Positions 54,344-63,242 of a DNA stretch of 64,000 nucleotides are shown piece after piece (position 1 is the stretch's first letter; each line of letters starts with the position of its first letter). The DNA comes from JACCXG01 sp963717745. Lineage in GTDB: Bacteria; Acidobacteriota; Vicinamibacteria; Vicinamibacterales; 2-12-FULL-66-21. The position numbers were made by a program, and so were the translations under genes. The notes below the pieces were generated by a model, which saw only the letters and a program-made list of their open reading frames with translations, searched no databases and was not told the DNA's origin. Where the stretch lies: contig CAVQXJ010000013.1 in assembly GCA_963717745.1 (NCBI GenBank), positions 992,001 through 1,056,000 on the forward strand, written 5' to 3'.

Positions 54344-54706
54344 TCAGCGCCTCGGATCGCGCCAGATGACGTGCTCGTTCCGACGCTGGGCGAAGAAGTC
54401 AGGACACCGCCCGTCGCCGGTCCCCGCAACCCCGCCGTCAGCCTGGCACTTGACCGCGCCGTCGGATCGATACACCACACTCCTCACGTCGCAGCAGCGC
54501 TGGGGGACGAAGTACACCGTCTCGCCGTTGTACTCGTAGCGCGCAACGAAAGCTGGTGGATTTGCCACTGGCTGCGTTTCGAGCTCTCGGATCACTGACG
54601 TCAGCCACGGGGGCGAGGGGATTGCAGAATCGGGCGCGGCGGGACTGTGGCCGCACCCGCCGGCTAAGACAACGGTCAGAAGGACCCGCTCGAGAGCTCG
54701 CGCCAC
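54344..54706 (-). CDS. small lipoprotein, DUF6970-like
   Basis: 120 residues from the GTG at 54706, six bases after GGAGG. Lipobox LAGGC at about residue 18. The mature part reads PPWLTSVIRELETQPVANPPAFVARYEYNGETVYFVPQRCCDVRSVVYRSDGAVKCQADGGVAGTGDGRCPDF, a conserved Cys-rich small domain. Function unknown. Confidence 0.8.
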   Translation of the reverse strand: MARALERVLLTVVLAGGCGHSPAAPDSAIPSPPWLTSVIRELETQPVANPPAFVARYEYNGETVYFVPQRCCDVRSVVYRSDGAVKCQADGGVAGTGDGRCPDFFAQRRNEHVIWRDPRR

Positions 54707-54752
54707 GGCCAACCTCCTGGCAACAGGATACCGCCTCGGACTCTCGGACGGT

Positions 54753-57272
54753 TCAGTCCGCGCGCAGCGCGCACAGAGGATCGATCGTTGCCGCGCGGCG
54801 CGCCGGCACGTAGGCCGCGATCACCGCGACGATCGCGAACAGCACCGAGACGCCGGCCCAGGTCGCGGGATCGAGCGGCGTCAGGCCGAACAGCATGCCT
54901 TCGAGATAGCGCGCCAGCGCTGCCGCACCGGCGATGCCAATCAGGATACCGGCCCCGGTCAACGCCAGGCTCTGACCCAGCACCAGACCGATCACCTGCG
55001 CGCGCGGCGCGCCGAGCGCCATCCGGATGCCGATCTCACGCGTGCGCTGCGCCACGGCGTAGGCGATCACCCCGTAGATGCCGATCGCCGCGAGCGCGGC
55101 GGCGATGGCCGCGAACAGCCCGAGCAGCGTCGCATAGAGCCGCGGCCGCGAAGTGGAGTTCGCGACAATCTGCGCCATCGGCGCGACGTTGAACAGGCCG
55201 GTTTCCGGATCGATCTGCCGCACGGCCGCGACCGCCGCGGCCATGCCGCCCTGGGTGCGCATCGAGAAATACGGGCCGATGGGGAAGACCTGGCCCGGCC
55301 ATTGCCGGATGTCCACGAACACCTGCGGCGTCGGCTCCCGATCGAAAGCGAACTGGCGCACGTCTTCGACCACACCGACGATTTCCCACGGCCCGGCATC
55401 GTTGCCGATGTGGACCTGGAGGCCGATCGGGTTCTGGTTCGGCAGTTCGCGGCGCGCGGTAGTCTCGTTGATCAGCAGCACGCGCGGCCGGCCCGCGGCA
55501 TCGCCCTCGGTCAGGCCCCGGCCCTGGACGAGACGCGTGCCCATGACGGAGAGGTAGTCGCGGCTGACGAGGCGCAGCTCTGGACTGCCGGGCACGAACT
55601 GCGCCGGGCGCTCGGGCGTGCGTCGAAACAACGCATTCTCGGTGAGGCCCACCAGTGGAAGCTGCTGCGCGTAAGCGGCGGCCTGTACGCCGGGCGCCGC
55701 GCGCAGGCGTGTCGTGAGATCTTCGGCGAATGCGCGAACCCGATCGGCGGGATAGCGCGTGGCGGGTAACGCGACCTGGAAGGTGAGGACGTTCGCCGTG
55801 CGGTAGCCGGGCTCGACCGAGGTCAGCTTCACCAGGCTGTGCAGCAGCAGGCCGGCCCCGATCAAGAGGATCATCGCCAGCGCCACTTCGGCGATCACCA
55901 GCAGTCCGCGCAGCCGCGCGCGCGTCGTAGCGGGACCGCCGCCGAGACCGGGTCCGAATCCCGATCCGTCCGCCGTGGCGCCGGCGCGAAGCGCGTCCAT
56001 GTGTCGATGATCCGAATGCAGCAGCGCCGGCGCGAGCCCGAACAACAGGCCGGTCGCGAGCGCGATCCCCAGCGTGACCGCGAGCACGGTGCCGTCCACG
56101 CCGACTTCTCCGAGGCGCGGGAACATCAGCTGGACGCCGAGGTCCATGCGGTTGAGCGTGGTCCCCAGGCCGCGGAGCAGCCGCACGCCGCCGGCCGCGA
56201 GCACCGTCCCGGCGGCGCCGCCGAGCAGCGCCAGCAAGACGCTTTCGGTCAGGAGCTGACGCACGAGGCGGCCCCGGCCGGCGCCGACCGCGGTGCGGAT
56301 GGCCAGCTCGCGTTGCCGCCCCGCGGTGCGCGCCAGCAGCAGGTTCGCGACGTTCGCGCAGGCGATCAGCAGGACGAAGCCAGCGGCCAACGTCAACACG
56401 AGCAGCGCCGGCCTGACCGGCTCGACGATCGAATCCTGGGCGCGCCTCAGCTCGAAGGCTGCCGGCCGCTCCTCGCGCTTGATCTCGCGCAGCAGCGCCT
56501 CGAGCTCCGCGGCCGCTGCCACGATCGGCACGTCGTCCGCCAGGCGGGCGATCAGCGAGCCGCCGCTCGGCGGCGTCCAGGGCACGGGCGTCCAGAACTG
56601 CATCTGTGCATCCGGAAACTCGAAGCCGCGCGGCATGACGCCCACGATGGTGTGCGCGGTGGGCGTCGCGGGGCCGCCCAGCGCGTTGGCCAGCATCACC
56701 TTGCGTCCCACGACGTTCGGGTCGCCGTCGAACTGCCGCTGCCATGTCTCGTGCGCGAGAAGCATCACCGGTTCGGCGCCAGGCGCTTCTTCGCTCGCGC
56801 CGAACGTGCGGCCGAGCAGCGGCCTCACGCCCAGTACGTCGAACGCACCCGGGGCGACACGCATGCCCTGCAGGCGCCTCGCTTCTCCCATCCCGGTCAT
56901 CGTCACGAACGACGGCCCGCCGCGGAACGCGACCTGCGACAGGCCCTTGATCCGCGAACGCAGCTCGATCAGCTCGGTCACGGTCACCGAGTCGAGCGAG
57001 GCGGACACCGACGGGCGGCGCACGGCCGGTGCGGATGATGCCGCCGTCGACGGCGCCGGCGCGGTGACGCGCACGCGCACCACCCGATCCGCGTCGACAT
57101 AGGGCAGCGGCTTCAACAGGACGCCATGGACGACGCTGAAGATGGCGGTGGTGGCGCCGATACCGAGCGCCAACGCGAGCACGGCGACGGTGGTGAACAC
57201 CGGGCTGCCGCCGAGCGATCGCCGGGCGTAGTGGACGTCGCGACCGAGATCGTCGAACCAGCGAGCTGACAT
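54753..57272 (-). CDS. ADOP-family duplicated permease, short form
   Basis: 839 residues; I take the ATG at 57272, six bases after GAGGAGG, rather than the one at 57278. It starts WFDDLGRDVHYARRSLGGSPVFTTVAVLALALGIGATTAIFS. First-half block: CANVANLLLARTAGRQRELAIRTAVGAGRGRL near 310. Second half: IAEVALAMILLIGAGLLLHSLVKL near 460, and VAQRTREIGIRMALGAPRAQVIGLVL near 745. C-terminus YVPARRAATIDPLCALRAD. An AT-rich inverted repeat lies in its promoter. Confidence 0.93.
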   Translation of the reverse strand: MSARWFDDLGRDVHYARRSLGGSPVFTTVAVLALALGIGATTAIFSVVHGVLLKPLPYVDADRVVRVRVTAPAPSTAASSAPAVRRPSVSASLDSVTVTELIELRSRIKGLSQVAFRGGPSFVTMTGMGEARRLQGMRVAPGAFDVLGVRPLLGRTFGASEEAPGAEPVMLLAHETWQRQFDGDPNVVGRKVMLANALGGPATPTAHTIVGVMPRGFEFPDAQMQFWTPVPWTPPSGGSLIARLADDVPIVAAAAELEALLREIKREERPAAFELRRAQDSIVEPVRPALLVLTLAAGFVLLIACANVANLLLARTAGRQRELAIRTAVGAGRGRLVRQLLTESVLLALLGGAAGTVLAAGGVRLLRGLGTTLNRMDLGVQLMFPRLGEVGVDGTVLAVTLGIALATGLLFGLAPALLHSDHRHMDALRAGATADGSGFGPGLGGGPATTRARLRGLLVIAEVALAMILLIGAGLLLHSLVKLTSVEPGYRTANVLTFQVALPATRYPADRVRAFAEDLTTRLRAAPGVQAAAYAQQLPLVGLTENALFRRTPERPAQFVPGSPELRLVSRDYLSVMGTRLVQGRGLTEGDAAGRPRVLLINETTARRELPNQNPIGLQVHIGNDAGPWEIVGVVEDVRQFAFDREPTPQVFVDIRQWPGQVFPIGPYFSMRTQGGMAAAVAAVRQIDPETGLFNVAPMAQIVANSTSRPRLYATLLGLFAAIAAALAAIGIYGVIAYAVAQRTREIGIRMALGAPRAQVIGLVLGQSLALTGAGILIGIAGAAALARYLEGMLFGLTPLDPATWAGVSVLFAIVAVIAAYVPARRAATIDPLCALRAD

Positions 57273-57309
57273 CACCATCCTCCTCTGTCCGTTCCCAGGG
57301 TCTGACGTG

Positions 57310-57330
57310 CGAGAAAAATAACATATCTCG
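57310..57330. promoter_or_regulatory. AT-rich inverted repeat in the ADOP/tannase divergent promoter
   Basis: CGAGA (57310-57314) and TCTCG (57326-57330) bracket AAAATAACATA. It lies 38 bp upstream of the ADOP start and about 107 bp from the tannase start, so it could serve either gene. Confidence 0.4.
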
Positions 57331-57436
57331 GCGTCGACCGAACGTCGTCCAGACCCTAGTCAGGCGTCACTTCGGGCGGCTGTGTCGGCGTGAGCAGTAA
57401 ACTCCTACTGCACAAGACAGCAAAGGAGCGCCAAGT

Positions 57437-59002
57437 ATGCGATCGCTCGATGTCGCGCCGCTGATTGTCGCGGTGCTGCTGATCCCCACGTCCGGCGTCG
57501 CCCGGCAGCCCGGTGCGCAGACGCCAACCGCGTCGTGTGAGCGCCTCGCCGCTCAAGCGCTGCCCGATACGACCATCGCGGCGGCCGAGGCGGTGACCGC
57601 GGGCGCGTTCACGCCGCCTGGCAGCACGAACCCCATGACCGGACTCCCGCCGTTCTGCCGGGTTGCCGGCGTGATCGCGCCCACTCGTGAGTCACGCATC
57701 CTCTTCGAAGTCTGGATGCCGTTGGAGAAATGGAACGGCAAATTCGCCGGCGTTGGCAACGGGGGATGGGCGGGGACCATCTCCTTCGGAGCCCTGGGCG
57801 ACCAGCTGCGGCGCGGATACGCGACCGCCTCGACCAATACCGGCCACGAGGCGGCACCCGGGTTGAACATGGCCCGGTTCGCGCTCGAGAAGCCGGAACA
57901 GCTGATCGATTTCGCGTACCGCTCGCACCACGAGACGGCGGTCAAGGCCAAGAGCCTGGTCCAGGCGTTCTACGGCAGGCCTGCGGAGCGCGCCTATTTC
58001 GTCGGCTGCTCCTCGGGCGGCTACGAAGGCCTGATGGCGGCCCAGCGCTTTCCCTCCGATTACGACGGCATCGTCGCCGGCGCGCCCGCCAACAACTGGA
58101 CCCGGCTGATGGCGGGGGACTTCGATGGCGTGCTGGCGGTTCTGAAAGATCCAGCCAGCCACCTGCCGCCCCCGGCGCTCGGCCTGCTCCATCGCGCGGC
58201 GCTCGCCGCCTGCGACAGCGGCGACGGTGTCGTCGATGGCGTGATCGACGATCCACGGCGCTGCCGGTTCGATCCGGGCACTCTGGCCTGCGCCGGGGAT
58301 CAACCGTCGCCGGCGTGTCTCACGAAACCGCAAGTCGAAGCCGCCCGCCGCGTGTATCGCGGCCTCACCGATCCGAAGACCGGGACGCAGCTATATCCGG
58401 GGCTGGCGCCCGGCAGCGAGCCATTCTGGCCTCACCGCGACCGCGGCAATCCATTCCCGATTCCGCTCTCGCACTACCAGTGGCTGGTCTTCGCCGATCC
58501 GAATTGGGACTGGCGCTCGTTCGATTTCCGCGATGCCGCAAGCTACGCGGCGCACGTGAAGGCCGAAGCAAAGCTCGCCCCCATCCTCAACGCCACCAGC
58601 CCGGACCTGAAGGCGTTCCGCCAGCGCGGTGGCAAGCTGCTGCAGTATCACGGCTGGAACGACCAGCTGATCTCGGCGCAGAACAGCATCGACTATTACC
58701 AGAGCGTGCTGAAGTTCTTCGGCTCCGCCGCGGACGTCGACGGCTTCTATCGGCTGTTCATGGCGCCCGGGATGGCGCACTGCAGCGGCGGCACCGGTCC
58801 GAACAGTTTCGACATGCAGGCCGCGCTCGAGGCGTGGGTCGAACGCGGCAGCGCTCCAGATCAGATTGTGGCGACGCGTGCGACCAACGGGATCGTCGAC
58901 CGGAGCCGGCCGCTGTGCAAGTTTCCGGCGACCGCGGTCTACAGCGGCCGCGGCGATACCAACGACGCCGCCAATTTCACATGCCGGGAGCCGCCGCGGT
59001 GA
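57437..59002 (+). CDS. tannase/feruloyl-esterase-family hydrolase
   Basis: 521 residues, ATG at 57437 with AAGGAG eight bases upstream. Signal peptide region up to GVARQPGAQ, then PFCRVAGVI, VWMPLEKWNGKFAGVGNGGWAG and the nucleophile YFVGCSSGGYEGLMAAQRFPSDYDGIVAGAPANNW near 193. The two Cys flanking the triad (CSSGG and HCSGG) fit the conserved disulphide. The acid/base part is LQYHGWNDQLISAQNSIDYY and FMAPGMAHCSGGTGPNSFDM. Extracellular cleavage of aromatic esters from plant material is the likely role. Confidence 0.93.
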   Translation: MRSLDVAPLIVAVLLIPTSGVARQPGAQTPTASCERLAAQALPDTTIAAAEAVTAGAFTPPGSTNPMTGLPPFCRVAGVIAPTRESRILFEVWMPLEKWNGKFAGVGNGGWAGTISFGALGDQLRRGYATASTNTGHEAAPGLNMARFALEKPEQLIDFAYRSHHETAVKAKSLVQAFYGRPAERAYFVGCSSGGYEGLMAAQRFPSDYDGIVAGAPANNWTRLMAGDFDGVLAVLKDPASHLPPPALGLLHRAALAACDSGDGVVDGVIDDPRRCRFDPGTLACAGDQPSPACLTKPQVEAARRVYRGLTDPKTGTQLYPGLAPGSEPFWPHRDRGNPFPIPLSHYQWLVFADPNWDWRSFDFRDAASYAAHVKAEAKLAPILNATSPDLKAFRQRGGKLLQYHGWNDQLISAQNSIDYYQSVLKFFGSAADVDGFYRLFMAPGMAHCSGGTGPNSFDMQAALEAWVERGSAPDQIVATRATNGIVDRSRPLCKFPATAVYSGRGDTNDAANFTCREPPR

Positions 59003-59646
59003 GGTCATTCCTGGGACCAAGGCGCCCAGCTGGGCCACTACGAGATCGTGGCCGTCCTCGGCAAGGGCGGGATGGGCGAGGTGTATCTCGCTCAGGACAC
59101 CCGCCGCGACCGCCGCGTCGCGCTCACGATTCTCCCAGCCGAGCTCGCCGTCGACAGCGACCGGCGGCACCGCTTTATTCGCGAGGCCAAATCCGCATCG
59201 GCGCTGAATCACCCGAACATCATCACCGTCTACGACATTGGCGAAGCGGCAGGCACCCCGTTCATCGCGTACGAGTTCATCGACGGCACGACGCTGAGCG
59301 AGCGTCGCGTCGACTCGCGTCGTCGCTGGAGATTGCGATCCAGATTGCATCGGCGTTGGTCGAGGCGCATCACGCGGGCATCATTCATCGCGATCTCAAG
59401 CCGGACAACGTGATGATTCGGCCAACCGGCCTGGTCAAGCTGCTCGACTTCGGTATTGCCAGATTGGCGAGGCCGGCCGCGCCTGCCCACGATGCCGCCA
59501 CAGGCGTGCAGCTTCAGACCCAGCTTGGCCTGCTGATCGGCACGCCGCTGTTCATGTCACCGGAGCAGGCTCGAGGCACAGACGTCGATCCTGTGCGGCT
59601 ATCTTGGCGACGAGTTGATCGCCGCGCCGATTGCCGCTTTGTATGA
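59003..59646 (+). pseudogene. serine/threonine protein kinase fragment, frameshifted
   Basis: Directly after the tannase stop the frame reads AQLGHYEIVAVLGKGGMGEVYLAQDTRRDRRVALTIL (P-loop; the usual AVK lysine block reads ALTIL, so the ATP lysine is replaced by Thr). Then REAKSASALNHPNIITVYDIGE and FIAYEFIDGTTL. One shift near 59305 continues LEIAIQIASALVEAHHAGIIHRDLKPDNVMIRPTGLVKLLDFGIAR and GTPLFMSPEQARGTDVD, where the kinase ends abruptly near 59588. No start codon is present and the C-lobe is missing. A dead Hanks-type kinase. Confidence 0.8.
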
Positions 59647-59848
59647 CTGGGTCGGCGCCAACCCGGCGCCTGGCGCCACCGGAGAACCGTTCGATTGTCA
59701 GGTGCTCGAGATCGCGGTGACGAACAGGGTCGCCACCGCGACCGTGCGGGAAACCGATTCGCACGGCACGGTGATCGACCATTTCCACCTGCTCAAGGTC
59801 AGCGAGCGATGGTGGATTGTCAGCAAACTCTGGGATGCGGAGCCGTAG
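59588..59848 (+). pseudogene. lumazine-binding/NTF2-like C-terminal fragment
   Basis: The frame reads CGYLGDELIAAPIAALYDWVGANPAPGATGEPFDCQVLEIAVTNRVATATVRETDSHGTVIDHFHLLKVSERWWIVSKLWDAEP, the second half of the Lumazine_bd_2/SnoaL-like fold (WWIVSKLWDAEP is a typical end). The first strand and start are absent; it joins the kinase fragment at about 59588. A TTG at 59615 could start a 77-residue peptide. Confidence 0.65.
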
Positions 59849-60271
59849 CACACGAACTGAGCCCGGCACCGCTCGAGGCGCAACGCCACGCGGCGGGTAC
59901 CGCTCAGGCTGGTACGCCCGCCGCATACGAGATGTTCCTGGGTCGCTTAAATAGAGGCAATCAAGCTGATTGCAGCGCTGGAAGACTTACAGGAGGGCCA
60001 GGAGATCAGGAGAGTTTGTTTTGAAGAAGAGAGCATTTCTCCTGAAACTTCTGGCCCTCCTGTGAAGACCGTCGTCGCTAACCGAACCAGTCGCCGCTCT
60101 CCGCGGACGATGGCTGTCGCGAGACCGCGCTCACCGACGGGGTGGCGCGCTGGCCGGCGCCCAGCAAGAGTCTTTCGTACGGCCGCGCTTTCGTACGGCC
60201 GCGCTTGAAGATCCGGGCGCGACCCGCTCGCCTGCGGATGAACGAAGACGACGAAACAGGAGGAGGCGATC
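59849..60271. other. 423-bp region with a hairpin repeat, no gene seen
   Basis: Besides the repeat at 59990-60062 it holds a duplicated TTTCGTACGGCCGCGCTT (60173-60208) and no reading frame with recognisable features. GGAGGCGATC at 60260 is the ribosome site of the next gene. Confidence 0.4.
59990..60062. repeat. CAGGAGGGCCAG inverted repeat (73 bp)
   Basis: CAGGAGGGCCAG (59990-60001) and CTGGCCCTCCTG (60051-60062) are perfect complements, with inner CAGGAGA/TCTCCTG. Left arm and length resemble the element at 8410-8475, and a third arm occurs at 63177. Confidence 0.75.
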
Positions 60272-60676
60272 GTGGCGACAACGCAAGAAGCTGTGCAGAT
60301 CAGCGCTATCGTTCCGACCTTGACTGTCGACGATTTGCAAGAGAGCATCACGTTTTATGAGGCGCTCGGCTTCGCGATCGACGAGCGGTGGGAAGAGAAA
60401 GGGACGCTGCGCGGCGTGATGCTGAGAGCGGGCGGGACCCAGATCGGCTTGAACCAGGACGATTGGAAGAAGGGGCGCGACCGCAAGAAGGGAATCGGCG
60501 TGCGCTTGTCCATCTCGACGCCGGCGGGTGCCGTCGACGGGATCGCCAAGCGGGCCAGGAACGCTGGCATCACGCTCAAATCGGAGCCTCACGATACGGA
60601 GTGGAAGAGCCGCGCGTTCGAGGTCAGCGATCCGAGCGGTGTCCTGCTGACGATCTATTCGGAGACATCAGCGTAG
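60272..60676 (+). CDS. VOC (glyoxalase-fold) family protein
   Basis: 134 residues, GTG at 60272 after GGAGG. The single module reads ISAIVPTLTVDDLQESITFYEALGFAIDERWEEKG, LRGVMLRAGGTQIGLNQDDWKKG, GVRLSISTPAGAVDGIAKRARNAGITLKSEPHDTEWKSRAFEVSDPSGVLLTIY. The metal-site Glu and His positions of true glyoxalase I are only partly conserved, so a binding or resistance protein is as likely as an enzyme. Confidence 0.88.
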   Translation: MATTQEAVQISAIVPTLTVDDLQESITFYEALGFAIDERWEEKGTLRGVMLRAGGTQIGLNQDDWKKGRDRKKGIGVRLSISTPAGAVDGIAKRARNAGITLKSEPHDTEWKSRAFEVSDPSGVLLTIYSETSA

Positions 60677-60777
60677 GCAGAACACGCGGGCGGAGACGCT
60701 GCGGACGTGCGATCCGTCTGCCGACGACCGATCGTTCGAGTGAATCCGCCCGCGATACGCTGGCCCGACGTCGGCGG

Positions 60778-61431
60778 TTACTTCCGGTGCTCGAGGATGT
60801 AAGCAATCCAGACGGGCGCGAAGGGTGACGTGCACCCCTTCGGCACGGGGTAGTCCTTGAGCACTTCCAGCTTGTTGCCGATGGCAATCGCGCGCTTGCG
60901 CAAGGGTGGGTAATCGACCGCGATCTTGACCAGGCAATAGTTCATCGGTTCCTGCGTTCGGAACGGTGCCGCCTTCATCCTCTTTTCGATTGTGTCGAGC
61001 AACTTTTCCGGGTCATTGTCCGCGAGCTGCCCGGCCATCAGCGTCCAACCGGCCCGGGCTACGCACTCATCCTTCGAGTCTGCCCACTTCCGGCACAGCT
61101 CACCCTTGAATGGCAGCGCCTTGACGACGTTCTTCACGAACCAGTCGGTCGTTGTGTAGTAGCTCAAATCCTTCGCCAGCTTCTCGACGTCCGGCTGCGT
61201 CAGCTGCTTCGGATCCATGATCAGTGTTGCCAGATTCATCGCGTCGATGTTTCCGGACTTCCAAAGCTCCAGCGCCAGTGGGTGATCGCGCTTGATTCTT
61301 CCGGCAAGGCCGCGAAGCTTACCGAGATTCACGCCGAACTGATTGTCGCCCGCGCCATGCTTCGCGTTCACGGCGCGCATCTTCGGATGCTCCCACGCCT
61401 CGAGTTGTTTCATCACGCCTTGCAGATCCAC
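60778..61431 (-). CDS. AlkD-like DNA alkylation repair protein
   Basis: 217 residues; the GTG at 61431 has AGGAGG seven bases upstream and is preferred to the ATG at 61413. The helical HEAT-like repeats read VNLGKLRGLAGRIKRDHPLALELWKSGNIDAMNLATLIMDP, VEKLAKDLSYYTTTDWFVKNVVKALPFK, ECVARAGWTLMAGQLADND and NYCLVKIAVDYPPLRKRAIAIGNKLEVL. The DMNLATLIMDP/SYYTTTDWF blocks match AlkD-family proteins, which excise alkylated bases or bind DNA. The tail PVPKGCTSPFAPVWIAYILEHRK is also typical. Confidence 0.85.
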   Translation of the reverse strand: MDLQGVMKQLEAWEHPKMRAVNAKHGAGDNQFGVNLGKLRGLAGRIKRDHPLALELWKSGNIDAMNLATLIMDPKQLTQPDVEKLAKDLSYYTTTDWFVKNVVKALPFKGELCRKWADSKDECVARAGWTLMAGQLADNDPEKLLDTIEKRMKAAPFRTQEPMNYCLVKIAVDYPPLRKRAIAIGNKLEVLKDYPVPKGCTSPFAPVWIAYILEHRK

Positions 61432-61479
61432 GCGCGTACCTCCTGCGGTTCTTTGGCAGGCTAGCATGGGTTTCAGAAC

Positions 61480-62560
61480 TGGTGCAGCCGCTCTCCGTCG
61501 CACAAGCGCGCCGCACAAGTGGTAAGCGGAGCGGCGAGGGCAAGACGCTGGTGAATTACGGCATCTCGGCGGGGCACAGCGCCGGCGCGCGTGCAGGTGG
61601 ATGGCGGCAAGTACCAGGGCTTGCATTTCTCGGGGCCGGCGCGGACCAGCGCGCCGACGCCGGAACAGATCGATGCAAATCGCTGTCGCTCATCCGGCGA
61701 GCGCTCGCCCGCGGCGCGCTCGGCATCGGCGTGATGCCCTTCTACACGCCGGCGGCGACTGAGGAAGAGATCAACGGGTGTTCGAGGTCGCGACGGAAGT
61801 GCCCGGAGCCGCGGGCTACGTGCATCTGCGATATGCGGGACTCGGGGCGAACGGCCAGCCGGGCGCGGCCAGGCGCTCGAAGAGGTGCTCGAGCATCTCG
61901 CGGGAAGCCGAAGGCGCCGCTGCACGTCTCTCACGTCACCACGAGCGGCCTCGGCGGCGACGCCACGCTGCTGGAGATGATCGCCGACGCGAAAGCGCAA
62001 GGCCAGGACGTGACGACCGAGCTCTATCCGTACACGGCGGCGATGAGCGGCATCAACTGCGACGTGGTTCGCGGCCGGGCTGGCAGCAGACGCTCGGCAT
62101 CAGCTACGACAAGCTGCAATGGCCGAAGACCGGGGAGTTCCTGACGGAAGAGACTTCAAGAAGTATCAGCGAGAGAAACCCAGGAGAGGAAGTCATCATC
62201 CACGCGATCCCGCAGGAGGCGTTCGTAGCCGCGCTCACAGATGCGAACACGATGATCACAGCGACGGAATGGTGTTTCCGAACCTGGTCGCGCATCCGCG
62301 CAGCTCGGCACGTCGGCGCGCGTGCTGGGGCCGCTCGTGCGAGAGCAGAAATAGCTGACGCTGATGGAGGCGCTCCGCAAGATGACGCTGATGCCGGCGC
62401 AGCGGCTCGAAGCACGCTGCGTACCGGCGATGAAGAACAACGGCCGGGTGCGGGTCGGCGCGGACGCCGATCTCGCGATCTTCGATCCCGCAGACGGTCG
62501 CCGACCACGCGGCGTTCGGCGATCCCGCGCTCGACGCCTCCGTTCGTCTCGTAGTGAAAC
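61480..62560 (+). pseudogene. amidohydrolase (N-acyl-D-amino-acid deacylase type), heavily decayed
   Basis: Pieces in all three frames follow family order: LVNYGISAGHS, RRALARGALGIGVMPFYTPAATEEEI, KAPLHVSHVTTSGLGGDATLLEMIADAKAQGQDVTTELYPYTAAMSGINCDV, GWQQTLGISYDKLQWPKTGEFLTEE, ERNPGEEVIIHAIPQEAFVAALTDANTMI, EALRKMTLMPAQRLEA and NNGRVRVGADADLAIFDPA. At least five shifts separate them, the metal-binding N-terminal third is absent, and the 3' end runs into an unrelated signal-peptide gene on the other strand near 62560. Too many lesions for sequencing error alone. Confidence 0.75.
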
Positions 62561-62668
62561 GGCGGGCGGCTGGTCCGAGACCTGTGCAGCCGTCGGTGAG
62601 GCAAGGCCGAGCCCTCCGATCAAGGCGGCGGCGATCAGCAGTTTGTAGATCAGTGCCCGTCTGAACAT
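62550..62668 (-). pseudogene. truncated gene start with signal peptide
   Basis: ATG at 62668 with a strong AGGAGGAG site. It codes FRRALIYKLLIAAALIGGLGLASPTAAQVSDQPP, a clean signal peptide with AAQ cleavage site. After about 36 codons the sequence becomes the antisense of the amidohydrolase 3' end. The mature protein has been lost. Confidence 0.55.
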
Positions 62669-62784
62669 GTCACTCCTCCTGCGTCCAACGGTAAGACGAA
62701 TAGGGCTGCGGAATGTGACATGGCGCCGCGGGGGATCGGCCGGGCGCGCCGATGAGTCGATCCGCTGGGAACGTGAGTTGCCGC

Positions 62785-63034
62785 CTATCGGCGACTGGGC
62801 GGGCCTTCCATCGTGACGTCGACCAGCGCGGCACCGACCGCGAGCAGCTCCGCGTACCGGGCGCGCCGCTCGACCTCGAGAAGTTCGGCGATCGCCGAGT
62901 CGATCTTGTCCGTCCACGATTGCACCGCCTGCGGGTGCAGGACCCCGGCCGAGTGGCCCGCTCGCACACCGCATTGCCTCGCGCACTCCGCGCAGGTTCG
63001 CGATTACCTGATCGAACATCGCTGAATCAATCAC
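62785..63034 (-). CDS. small helical protein (one frameshift)
   Basis: GTG at 63034: IDSAMFDQVIANLRGVREAMR, then after one base shift near 62970 VRAGHSAGVLHPQAVQSWTDKIDSAIAELLEVERRARYAELLAVGAALVDVTMEGPPSRR and a stop at 62785. About 80 residues, helical, no known family. The shift may be an assembly indel. Confidence 0.4.
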
Positions 63035-63242
63035 GAGGCCCCCTGAGGTGGACACGGCGCCGCGGCGACGTCGCCGCATCCGGACATGCGGCGGGCAACT
63101 GCGCTCACAACTCAGTGTTCACCAGGCCCGTGTCAGGGGAGGTCACCCCCACGGGTATCCAGCGACGCTCGCGATCACAGGAGGGTTAGGAGTTCAGGAG
63201 ACAAACCGTGGTCGTGTGACTGGCGTCCGTCCGGGTTTCGGT
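63035..63242. other. intergenic region with a partial CAGGAGGG repeat arm
   Basis: CACAGGAGGGTTAGGAGTTC at 63176-63195 resembles the left arm of the repeat at 59990; no right arm is seen. No gene in this stretch. Confidence 0.45.

Noticed and set aside
59048..59413. GTG-initiated kinase gene considered intact
   Set aside because: It starts inside the glycine loop region, lacks the HRD/DFG half in its frame, and the frame ends in arginine-rich nonsense.
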